NCBI GenBank assembly: GCA_015660615.1 | Contig: DQKQ01000053.1 | Location: 1-6,617, forward strand | From: Flavobacteriales bacterium | GTDB taxonomy: Bacteria > Bacteroidota > Bacteroidia > Flavobacteriales_D > Sanyastnellaceae | Reading direction: 5' to 3' | DNA: 6,617 nucleotides | Shown here: positions 1 through 6,617 of the stretch, piece by piece | How positions within the stretch are numbered: position 1 is the first letter of the stretch | How the letters are laid out: every line of letters starts with the position of its first letter | Translations under genes and position numbers: made by a program | Notes under the pieces: generated by a model | Database searches by the model: none | What the model was told of the DNA's origin: nothing | Seen by the model: the letters and a program-made list of their open reading frames with translations, nothing else

Positions 1-20
1 AGGTGAGGGGAGGTGAGGGG
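1..20. repeat. Two-copy 10-bp tandem repeat at the window edge
   Basis: The decamer AGGTGAGGGG occurs twice in perfect tandem at 1-10 and 11-20, inside the secreted-protein reading frame, where it encodes the residues around PHLPSP (762-767). Because 10 is not a multiple of 3, a gain or loss of one copy would shift the frame. More copies could lie beyond the left edge. The encoded residues fit what I remember of the family at this point, so the repeat may simply be a by-product of coding sequence. Confidence 0.5.
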
Positions 21-2301
21 TGCCTGAGTAAACACGGATAGAACCTATAGCTCCTTTACGTGAAGCTTTGTATGGTATGTCTTGGCCGGTACCGGTTTCG
101 ATATTAAAGTCTCTGTAATTATTGTATCCGTATGCAAGGGCCATAAAGTAGTAAGTGCGGTAGTTTACCAGCTTATTATCGCCTTGTGCAAAAACATCTG
201 TAGTAACTCTAAAGCTGTGAGAGATCCCTTCGTTTTCTCCGTTTGCCATAAGATTCGGTACAGAAACCCCCATTACTGCATCAAAGGTGTAATTAACAAC
301 ATTATCAACTTCGTTAGAAAGGTCACATTGAAAAATAAGTCTAGCTTTTGCAACGTCATATAAGTCTGAAGGAGAAACTGCACCATCTACGAGTTGGTAG
401 ATTTGGTATCCCTCGAAAACATAGGATCTATTAAGATCTGAAAGCTGAGAGCCATCCTCTAGTTCCTTCGGAATCGATGGATCTATGGCTGTATATTCTT
501 CGTGGAAGTTATTTGAGATAGCATTCTCATTTGTAAGGTATAAAATCACCTCATTCTCCAATTCTTGGATACTAACATCAGGCGCGTCAGGGCCGCTCAC
601 AATTTCGAAACAGTTGTCGAAAAGCGACTGGGCCTTATCATCGGCAAGGCGAAGGAGTTTTACGCTTTCGAATGGTTCACCTCCACCTGCACGCGCATAT
701 AACATCCCTACGGTTATGTTTTTGTAATCACCGGGCTCGAGTGTGAATGGTCCGGCTGATTGAAGGAATAGCCTATCTCCAGCTGGGTTTCCAGTTTCGT
801 ATTCTGACCAATCTTCAACATCTACACCTCCTGTTCCCCAATTATACGGATCGGTGTCACTTGGAAACATATAATCTGCAGAAATATTTAATTGGGCTCC
901 CGTAGAAGCATTAATCCCATCACCTCCGTAAGCCATTCGTTGGCCATTTTTCCAAAAACCCCTCATATAGTTATAGTAATGAGCCGAAGTTGTAGGCTGT
1001 CCATTGTTTCCATAATTCCAATTATAGTATAAGAATTTACGCATCCCATAGCGCTCGTTATCAACTACTCCATCACCGTAGCCGATACCAATTCCTCCGT
1101 ATGGAATACCTAATGAATCTATAGCATCAGTAAATACATCAGTTAATGGATTATCTACTCCATCTGCATCTTGGTATGGGCCCTCGAAAAAGTCTACCCC
1201 CATAGCTGGAGGATTTAAACCATAACCGATTGAATAACCTGTTGCCTCATCGAATTGATCTCCATTGTATGAGTATCCGAGTCCTCTTTCCACATCGCAT
1301 CCCACATAGTCATCAACGTGTCCCCCTAAATCTGAATCAACCCACTGAGCAAAATATGTTTCAGTCAGTGTTTGGGTGCCTTGGTTGATGAGTACATAGT
1401 TGTAGAAGGTCATGTTATTTACCTCATCATTCGTTGAGAACACGAATGCTTGCGCTCGGATTTCCATACCGATAGGCTCACCTTGCGACTCAGAGTGAAC
1501 ATTTCCCTTATCGTTAAAAATCCAGTAATAGGTTTGGTCTCCATAAAGAGGAACTACATCTTCACGGCGGCGCTCAGAACAGTCAATTTGTTGGAGAAAA
1601 TCATACCACGGATAATCGCCATTTCCTGGATCATAGATTCCATTTGCATTGTAATCTAAGAAAGGGCTTAAGTAAAAATCTTGACCAAGTGCAGGATTTC
1701 CGTGAGCTGGGTATTCATAGAAATATGGAGGAATGGCATAGCCTTCAGGAAAATCAGTTTCGAGAGTACCTGCAGCATCCGCATCGAAATATTGTCTATG
1801 CCGCATAGCGTCTGCTCTATAGGTGATAGTAAAATGGTCGTACTGTTGGCAGGTTGATTCTGACACCTCAGCTTCTCCAGTATTTGAAAGTGGTCCAGGC
1901 CAAAAATCATTTCCAGAATTTCTGTATTTAACCGCAGCTAGCTTAAGCTGTTGATCTGGAGAAATACCTCCAAGCCAAAGGGCTCCACCATAAACCACAG
2001 AAACTCCTTCATCCTTAGGTACGTAATGAGCCCCTTTATCAATCGCTCTATCGTACCAAAGAGTTCCTCCATTTTCTATTAAAGCCCTCACATTATTCCA
2101 TTCCAAATCTCTTAGTGCTGTTGCTGGGGCACAGGCTTCAGCTTTTGCTTGCGCTCTATCTATATCAGGATTAACAGGAATAGGGAGGCCCTTTTGCATT
2201 TTTATAGAGGGCGAAGATTGAGAACTTTGGGCTAATATGTTTGGGACAAACAAAAAGACGAGAAAAATAGTGAGAAAATGTAGGATGTAAAAAGTTCGCA
2301 T
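1..2301 (-). CDS. Large secreted Bacteroidota protein of unknown function, probable T9SS substrate (C-terminus beyond the window)
   Basis: Reading leftwards from the ATG at 2301-2299, the frame stays open for 767 codons to base 1, so the gene is 3'-truncated by the window edge. Residues 1-24 form a signal peptide: MR, a long hydrophobic stretch, and a likely cut after NILA-24. The mature part has family-typical blocks: NNVRALIENGG (69-79), GGALWLGG (105-112), GNDFWPGPL (130-138), GDQTYYWIFND (254-264), GYGDGVVDNERYGM (407-420) and HYYNYMRGFWKNG (441-453). I recall these blocks from long, uncharacterised Bacteroidota proteins that usually end in a type IX secretion sorting domain; that end is not visible here. 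Acidic loops resembling calcium-binding loops occur at 216-224 (D, N, N, D spaced DxNxNGxxD) and 378-384 (DADGVDN). The protein is rich in Gly, Tyr, Trp and Asp, typical of an extracellular fold. It follows the helicase gene by 56 bases on the same strand with no clear terminator or strong promoter between. Function is unknown. Confidence is high for a real secreted protein and moderate for T9SS export. Confidence 0.7.
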   Translation of the reverse strand, partial: MRTFYILHFLTIFLVFLFVPNILAQSSQSSPSIKMQKGLPIPVNPDIDRAQAKAEACAPATALRDLEWNNVRALIENGGTLWYDRAIDKGAHYVPKDEGVSVVYGGALWLGGISPDQQLKLAAVKYRNSGNDFWPGPLSNTGEAEVSESTCQQYDHFTITYRADAMRHRQYFDADAAGTLETDFPEGYAIPPYFYEYPAHGNPALGQDFYLSPFLDYNANGIYDPGNGDYPWYDFLQQIDCSERRREDVVPLYGDQTYYWIFNDKGNVHSESQGEPIGMEIRAQAFVFSTNDEVNNMTFYNYVLINQGTQTLTETYFAQWVDSDLGGHVDDYVGCDVERGLGYSYNGDQFDEATGYSIGYGLNPPAMGVDFFEGPYQDADGVDNPLTDVFTDAIDSLGIPYGGIGIGYGDGVVDNERYGMRKFLYYNWNYGNNGQPTTSAHYYNYMRGFWKNGQRMAYGGDGINASTGAQLNISADYMFPSDTDPYNWGTGGVDVEDWSEYETGNPAGDRLFLQSAGPFTLEPGDYKNITVGMLYARAGGGEPFESVKLLRLADDKAQSLFDNCFEIVSGPDAPDVSIQELENEVILYLTNENAISNNFHEEYTAIDPSIPKELEDGSQLSDLNRSYVFEGYQIYQLVDGAVSPSDLYDVAKARLIFQCDLSNEVDNVVNYTFDAVMGVSVPNLMANGENEGISHSFRVTTDVFAQGDNKLVNYRTYYFMALAYGYNNYRDFNIETGTGQDIPYKASRKGAIGSIRVYSGTPHLPSP

Positions 2302-2357
2302 TTTGTAGTTCTTCAGTTTGTGAATATACAACTTTGTTTGCACAAGATTTAACTTAC

Positions 2358-5300
2358 TTAAACAACAGTAATTAGTTGTGTAGGATCAGTGTATATAATC
2401 CAACCTTTCACTTCTGATTTTTCAATATCTTCAAGTAAACTAACATACTCACGAACTTGTTTTACATGTGACACCTCCCCAGATTGTGTTGTTTTATAGT
2501 CTATGATATGCCATATATCATCTATCATAACTATCCGATCAGGTCTTAAAACCTTACCTGATTTATCCACGAAATCAACCTCTACCTCTACGTGAATTCC
2601 AGGCTGAAAAAACATCTTAGCAGACTCTAAATCCATCACCCCTTGAACCCTTTCAATAATTTTATATCTGTCCTTTTCTGAAAATCTCAAACTTGACTCA
2701 AGTGAGTATTTTACATTTTTCCAATTGTCTAAGTTGACTATTTTCTCTAGTATTTTATGAACATGAAAGCCTAGCTGTAATGCATCTAATCCGTCGGGGA
2801 TGACCTCCTCTCCTTCACTTGGCGGAACTGTTACAAGATGATTTACAGTCTCCCCTGTTGAGAGACTGCTTAGTTTAATTTGATTTATCTCATCAACTTT
2901 ATCCTCGCTAACAAGAGCCTGTCCAGGATCGCTTTCTGTTAGCTTTCCACAAACAACCCCCCCTCCATTAACACCTTCTAAAGACTGCACAATCAACTCA
3001 CCAACGGACTTGACTTTACTTCTATCAAAATCCTCCTTTTCCAATTCTATAATAATATCTAACCTTTCAACAGGCCTTGTAAAGGCGACATACGCAACAT
3101 TAACCGAATCTAGAATAACTCGATTAACTTCTTCAACTCTTTGATCTTCTACAGCAGTGTCTATCATATCATAGTTCTCAAGCATAGCGGCATTTAAAGG
3201 CATGTTAGTATCCTCATTAAGATCAACGGGGATTACACCTCTAAATTTCGTGTAGTCTTTTACGGTTAAAAGAACCATCGTCACCTTAAAGGCAAGCCCC
3301 TTAGCCTTATGAACGGTCATAATATTGACAGCATCCGAAGTAGAGGTGGTTATCACACTCCTTTCTTTCCCTTTAGCATCCCACAGTCTTAAAAATCCGT
3401 GAAGGCCACTCTCTTCAGAACCAGAAACTTCTCTAGCTAGCTCTAATACACCTTCTGTATAGGCTGGGTATTTAGATGTAATACTCATCTGCTTACAAAC
3501 ATGCCCTAAAAATGCCACTAAAGGTTCAGACGATTTTTCAATTGCCTTTAAATTAGGGAAAAGCTCACGCAACATACCTTGAGTATCTAAATTGCCAATT
3601 GAAGTTATGTGTCCAACTCCTATGCTAGATTCGACTTGTTTTATTGTCACATATTTTTCTAAAAAATATGCCTCATCCACAGCTTTCTGTGGGTTATTAT
3701 TTTCATTATTCGAAAGAGCAGCCACACACTGTAAAATAGTCGTACCTAACCTATTGTCTTTAGGCCTCAAAAGCCACCTTACCAATGCAACAACTGCCAA
3801 TGGCCCTGGATGTCTTCCCAAATGCAAAGACTCCTCGGTCATAGGTTTAAATTCTGTTTTCAGAAGTTCTTGAGCAATCATAGCGCCTTCACGATTCGTC
3901 CTGACAAGAATAGTAATATCTCCTGGCTTAAAGCCTTGACATACATAATCCCTCAGCCTTCTGATAATAACCTCAATATGCTTATTTCTCCTTTCTTTAA
4001 CAGTAGCTTCAATAACCAGTTCCAAATTTACAGCTCCCGGAAACTCATTTACTGGATTTTGTTGTTGCTCAGCATACACCTCCTTTAACTTATCGGGCAA
4101 ATGATTGGTTAATTCATTAAACAACATGTTATTCCAATTAACAATTTCAAAACCCGACCTGTAATTATCCCTTAAATCTGTTTCATGATGAAAATAGTGA
4201 TTAGATAAAGACCTTTGAGCATCTTCTAACGCCATTCCTAAATCATCACCTTGTAAATTCGGGAGATCCATAAGTTGTTTATAATCTCCATTTCTCCATC
4301 TATAAATAGCCTGCTTACTATCACCTACCACAAGTGTTTTATTATCTGAACCCACAGCGTGATCGTAAAGAACAACAAGGTTTTGCCACTGTGTAATTGA
4401 AGTGTCTTGAAACTCGTCCATAAATATATGGGCATATCTATTGCCGAGTCTTTCATATATAAATGGGGCCGGGTTGTTACGCACAATTTGAGCAATCATA
4501 TTATGCATAGAATCAAAAGTCCTAATGTTGTTTTCTGTTTGGACTTTTAAAATTTCTTTATAAAGCTCTGAAAGGGTCCCCATTAAATCCAAGCGCTTCC
4601 CCAATTTTTTTGCCAAAAGATACCTTTTGCCATTTTCCGTCTCAGGCAACATCTCTATAGCAGCAAGAAAAACTGGCATTAAATAATCACCCAATTCTTG
4701 TGCCTTTAAAACCAAATCATTCGGAGAATTTTTCCTAATCATCGACTCAGGATTAGTTAGATGCTCACGAATTGTCACTTTCAGCTCTTTTATTCTACCT
4801 GAGCTATAGCTTCTTAGACTTTTAGGGACTCTACCTGCTGAGAAATCTGAATCTTCCATAGAAAGTTCATCTATTTTAACTAGAGCAGCCATAGATTTTT
4901 CTTTCAATAAATTCTCTGCAAGAGAGGTGGTTTTTTTTAATTCTATTGAAATTTCTTTGAACTTTTCAGGAGAAATATCTTTGAAAGAATCTACTACCTT
5001 TCTCATAGTTTCTTTAACAGCAGCAATCCCTAATTCATTGAGAGGCCTTCTCACCCGGTAATCCTTATCTTCTTCAATCTGTAGATTAGCGAAACCCTCT
5101 AAAAGCTCCGTGATAGCCTCATTCCCTTTTACTCCTACCCTTTCTAAAAGCCTAGTCACCGCATCATCAATTACTTGGTCTGAGTTTAACTCTATCCTGA
5201 AATCCTGTTCTAGGGCTAAATCTCTAGCGAAAGTTCTCACCAAACGATTGACAAAACTATCAATCGTCATAACAGAAATATCACTGTACCTGTGAAGCAT

Positions 5301-5597
5301 CTCTCTGTGAAGAGCCTTTGCTCTTGCTATCAGCACTTCCTCGCTAAGTTTTAAGTTCTTTTTAAGTTCAGACAACTTATCTCCCCCTCCGTCGGCGAGA
5401 TGCTTTAGATCTTCTAAAATCCTTTCCTTCATTTCAGCAGCTGCCTTATTCGTGAAGGTGAGCGCAAGAATTTTGCTAAATGCCCTTTTGTCGTCATCAC
5501 ATAAAGCACATTCTAAATACCTTAAAACAAGGCGATAGGTCTTTCCAGATCCAGCTGAAGCCCTAACTACTTCAAACCTCTTAGATGATGATTCCAT
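2358..5597 (-). CDS. AddA/RecB-like ATP-dependent DNA helicase-exonuclease (UvrD/Rep superfamily 1A)
   Basis: This complete 1079-residue protein unwinds and resects double-stranded DNA ends for recombinational repair, acting in the cytoplasm. Helicase motifs in order: Walker A ASAGSGKT (13-20, Lys19), motif Ia LALTFTNKAAAEM (44-56), TIDSFVNRL (111-119), Walker B MDEFQDT (393-399), motif III GDSKQAIYRWR (425-435), motif IV NYRSG (478-482), motif V TVHKAKGL (761-768) and motif VI VAFTRPVERL (837-846). The C-terminal RecB-type nuclease shows GFHVH (943-947), RPDR with Asp1020, IIDYKT with Asp1033 and Lys1035, and Gln1047/Tyr1051, so both activities look intact. The E of the usual KGLEF in motif V is Ala769 here. 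It is somewhat shorter than Bacillus AddA or E. coli RecB, as I recall is common in this phylum. AddA normally works with an AddB partner; none adjoins it here. The start at 5597 is supported by an AGGA six bases upstream and by Walker A close to the N-terminus. RecB-like versus AddA is a naming question; the general function is secure. Confidence 0.93.
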   Translation of the reverse strand: MESSSKRFEVVRASAGSGKTYRLVLRYLECALCDDDKRAFSKILALTFTNKAAAEMKERILEDLKHLADGGGDKLSELKKNLKLSEEVLIARAKALHREMLHRYSDISVMTIDSFVNRLVRTFARDLALEQDFRIELNSDQVIDDAVTRLLERVGVKGNEAITELLEGFANLQIEEDKDYRVRRPLNELGIAAVKETMRKVVDSFKDISPEKFKEISIELKKTTSLAENLLKEKSMAALVKIDELSMEDSDFSAGRVPKSLRSYSSGRIKELKVTIREHLTNPESMIRKNSPNDLVLKAQELGDYLMPVFLAAIEMLPETENGKRYLLAKKLGKRLDLMGTLSELYKEILKVQTENNIRTFDSMHNMIAQIVRNNPAPFIYERLGNRYAHIFMDEFQDTSITQWQNLVVLYDHAVGSDNKTLVVGDSKQAIYRWRNGDYKQLMDLPNLQGDDLGMALEDAQRSLSNHYFHHETDLRDNYRSGFEIVNWNNMLFNELTNHLPDKLKEVYAEQQQNPVNEFPGAVNLELVIEATVKERRNKHIEVIIRRLRDYVCQGFKPGDITILVRTNREGAMIAQELLKTEFKPMTEESLHLGRHPGPLAVVALVRWLLRPKDNRLGTTILQCVAALSNNENNNPQKAVDEAYFLEKYVTIKQVESSIGVGHITSIGNLDTQGMLRELFPNLKAIEKSSEPLVAFLGHVCKQMSITSKYPAYTEGVLELAREVSGSEESGLHGFLRLWDAKGKERSVITTSTSDAVNIMTVHKAKGLAFKVTMVLLTVKDYTKFRGVIPVDLNEDTNMPLNAAMLENYDMIDTAVEDQRVEEVNRVILDSVNVAYVAFTRPVERLDIIIELEKEDFDRSKVKSVGELIVQSLEGVNGGGVVCGKLTESDPGQALVSEDKVDEINQIKLSSLSTGETVNHLVTVPPSEGEEVIPDGLDALQLGFHVHKILEKIVNLDNWKNVKYSLESSLRFSEKDRYKIIERVQGVMDLESAKMFFQPGIHVEVEVDFVDKSGKVLRPDRIVMIDDIWHIIDYKTTQSGEVSHVKQVREYVSLLEDIEKSEVKGWIIYTDPTQLITVV

Positions 5598-5603
5598 TTT
5601 CAG

Positions 5604-5607
5604 TCCT
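5604..5607 (-). promoter_or_regulatory. Shine-Dalgarno-like AGGA for the helicase gene
   Basis: On the minus strand AGGA lies six bases before the ATG at 5597, a good ribosome-binding distance. It stands out because the other genes here lack a clear Shine-Dalgarno sequence, as is usual in Bacteroidota. It supports the chosen start. Confidence 0.5.
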
Positions 5608-5630
5608 ATAAATTACAACTTTTATTGAGA

Positions 5631-5658
5631 TAAATAGCATTAAATAGTGCAACTATTT
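5631..5658. repeat. Phased TAAATAG direct repeats plus inverted CTATTT, possible operator
   Basis: TAAATAG occurs at 5631-5637 and again at 5641-5647, exactly 10 bases apart (about one helical turn). The second copy is followed by an inverted CTATTT at 5653-5658, forming a 6-bp palindrome with a 5-base spacer. The position midway between two divergent genes would suit a regulator-binding site. AT-rich sequence produces such matches by chance, so support is modest. Confidence 0.3.
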
Positions 5659-5675
5659 TTAATATTTGTAGTTAT

Positions 5676-6449
5676 ATGAATATGCACGCATTTACAAACA
5701 GAGTAATCGGAACTTTAACTGTTTTCGCTGTACTTCTAACTTTAGGTTGTAGAGAAAATAATGAAAGTGGGATACTCAACCTCAACACGACCCTTTCGTG
5801 GCACGGAGTAGAATTATCTATCGGTGATACCGTTTATGATTACATGAATCGACCCGTAAGGCCAGAAAAACTGTATTGTTACGTCAGCAATATTTCCTTG
5901 CGAAGTGACGAAGGAGAATGGGTCAACTCATCTTCTATCTCCAGACTAGACTTTATTCCATTTTCCGCAAATGCAATTGGAGAGTTTATCTCAAAAAAAT
6001 TACGTTGTTCTGAAACGTTTAACGCAATCAAGTTTAACGTTGGGGTTCCTTCAGAATTAAATCAAGGCATTGATCCCACATCCTACCCTAACAGCCATCC
6101 ATTAAGCGTCACAGGTTCGGCTGGAATGCGATGGGACATGAACAACAGTTACTTTTTCGTAAAATTTGAGGGTAAATTGGCTGAGCAAGATAGCGGATTA
6201 ATAGAGATTCCTTTCGCCTTACATCCTGCAACAGACCCTCTTTATAGATCTATCGTAATAGAAACGAATGAGTTTTCTTTTCACGCAAATGATGACTTAG
6301 AACTACAATTAGATTTAGATCTTGGCCTCGCCCTAGAAGAAAGTGCTGGCGATATAGATTTAAGTCAAGTGGGGCATTCTATGGGTGAGGTACCTAAAGC
6401 AATCATGTTTATGGACAACCTAACAACATCATGGACTTTAAAAGAGTAA
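5676..6449 (+). CDS. MbnP-family lipoprotein, putative copper-binding partner of a di-haem peroxidase
   Basis: This complete 257-residue protein has a lipoprotein signal (hydrophobic 10-23, then LTLGC with the acylated Cys25), so it should be anchored in the outer or inner membrane facing the periplasm or surface. The acidic CRENNE after the cysteine would suit surface export in Bacteroidota, but that is inference. The mature part matches my memory of the MbnP family: LYCYVSNISL (66-75), IKFNVGVPSELN (118-129), DP (133-134) and GMRW (150-153), then SYFFVKFEG (158-166), with His at 43, 141, 183, 203 and 234 as possible metal ligands. In the methanotroph pair MbnH converts a Trp of MbnP to kynurenine to build a copper site; here the second Trp usually seen in the WxW core is Met155. 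Cys68 and Cys111 could form a disulfide. The next gene starts four bases downstream, so the two are surely co-transcribed. ATG at 5682 is an alternative start that keeps the signal peptide. The family call is fairly secure; copper binding is not shown. Confidence 0.8.
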   Translation: MNMHAFTNRVIGTLTVFAVLLTLGCRENNESGILNLNTTLSWHGVELSIGDTVYDYMNRPVRPEKLYCYVSNISLRSDEGEWVNSSSISRLDFIPFSANAIGEFISKKLRCSETFNAIKFNVGVPSELNQGIDPTSYPNSHPLSVTGSAGMRWDMNNSYFFVKFEGKLAEQDSGLIEIPFALHPATDPLYRSIVIETNEFSFHANDDLELQLDLDLGLALEESAGDIDLSQVGHSMGEVPKAIMFMDNLTTSWTLKE

Positions 6450-6453
6450 CACT

Positions 6454-6617
6454 ATGAATTCAGATAGACTGTCTCGTATCACAGTCAGTGGGTTCTTGAT
6501 TTTCATAGCCGTTTCCTCAGGATGTGATTGTGGAAATAACCCGGCTTGGGAACCCACGTCATATACAATCGACATTCCCGCCTTTTTCCCTCCAATGGAT
6601 ATTCCTGCAGACAATGC
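6454..6617 (+). CDS. Putative di-haem cytochrome c peroxidase, MbnH/MauG-like lipoprotein (5' part only)
   Basis: Only the first 54 codons lie in the window; the frame runs off the right edge. Residues 11-23 are hydrophobic and are followed by Cys24 in SSGC, a plausible lipobox, with CDC just after. The stretch at 38-54 (YTIDIPAFFPPMDIPAD, then N) resembles the N-terminus of di-haem cytochrome c peroxidases in Bacteroidota, where a fatty-looking YxxxIPxxFP segment and a PxDNxLT motif precede LGRxLFYD and the first haem site. No CXXCH motif falls inside the window, so haem binding is not seen. The ATG lies four bases after the stop of the MbnP-like gene, implying translational coupling, and this order is the usual one for the MbnP-MbnH pair. 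By homology its role would be oxidation of a tryptophan on its MbnP partner. The call rests mainly on this short motif plus context. Confidence 0.65.
   Translation, partial: MNSDRLSRITVSGFLIFIAVSSGCDCGNNPAWEPTSYTIDIPAFFPPMDIPADN

Larger units (their letters stand above)
5598..5675. promoter_or_regulatory. Divergent intergenic region, presumed to hold both promoters
   Basis: These 78 AT-rich bases separate the 5' ends of the helicase gene (minus) and the MbnP-like gene (plus), so promoters for both directions should lie here or just inside the genes. For the plus strand, AATATTTG at 5661-5668 differs by one base from the Bacteroidota -7 consensus TAnnTTTG. If used, it would give an extremely short leader before the ATG at 5676, and I see no well-spaced -33 TTG. 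For the minus strand I see no convincing -7 element. Assignment of either promoter is tentative. Confidence 0.5.

Noticed and set aside
82..1910. Several open frames of 60-95 codons on either strand across the left third
   Set aside because: They overlap the long minus-strand secreted-protein frame, lack family-like composition, and are best explained as shadows of it.
2302..2357. Short inverted match TTGTG/CACAA between the helicase gene and the secreted-protein gene as a terminator
   Set aside because: The arms are 5 bp with a long AT-rich loop and there is no T tract after it, so it is not a credible intrinsic terminator.
4931..4938. Run of eight T (eight A on the coding strand) inside the helicase gene, a possible programmed slippage site
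   Set aside because: The reading frame is intact through it, encoding Lys-Lys at a variable region, and no useful alternative frame product follows. Runs of this length are common in AT-rich genomes.
3592..5295. Open frames of 60-93 codons on the plus strand opposite the helicase gene
   Set aside because: They lie antisense to conserved helicase coding sequence and show no start signals or recognisable domains.
2358..6617. A new anti-phage or defence island
   Set aside because: A helicase-nuclease alone suggested it, but its motifs and full domain order are those of housekeeping AddA/RecB, and the neighbours are surface and metal-related proteins. No second defence-type gene, integrase or repeat array is present.

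Overview
The window looks like a chromosomal segment of a member of the Bacteroidota, most likely a marine or environmental flavobacterium-like or saprospirian lineage. Three things point there: a very large exported protein of a family I know only from that phylum, a RecB/AddA-type helicase-nuclease with the compact size (1079 aa) usual in the phylum, and a pair of lipoproteins of the MbnP and di-haem peroxidase type. Base composition is AT-leaning, and most start codons lack a Shine-Dalgarno sequence, as is usual in this phylum.

Layout: (1) Positions 1-2301, minus strand, hold the first 767 codons of a secreted protein that runs off the left edge. It is open from its signal peptide to base 1. 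(2) Positions 2358-5597, minus strand, hold a complete AddA/RecB-like ATP-dependent helicase-exonuclease with all SF1A helicase motifs and a C-terminal RecB-type nuclease. It lies 56 bases upstream of the secreted protein, in the same direction. (3) Positions 5598-5675 are a 78-base divergent intergenic region with phased TAAATAG repeats. (4) Positions 5676-6449, plus strand, encode an MbnP-family lipoprotein. (5) Positions 6454-6617, plus strand, hold the first 54 codons of a second lipoprotein whose N-terminus matches the MbnH/MauG-like di-haem cytochrome c peroxidases that accompany MbnP.

Functionally these are two unrelated divergent units. The minus-strand unit combines a DNA end-processing enzyme (double-strand break repair and possibly degradation of foreign DNA) with an unrelated cell-surface or secreted protein; their adjacency probably has no functional meaning. 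The plus-strand unit is a two-gene metalloprotein cassette. In the characterised methanotroph pair, the MbnH enzyme oxidises a tryptophan of MbnP to kynurenine, creating a copper site; by homology this pair may do something similar.

I see no CRISPR array, RNA gene, transposon, integrase or recognisable new defence system. The more interesting points are the MbnP/MbnH pair outside a methanobactin context, a substituted tryptophan in the MbnP core motif, an AddA-like enzyme without an adjacent AddB, and a large uncharacterised secreted family.
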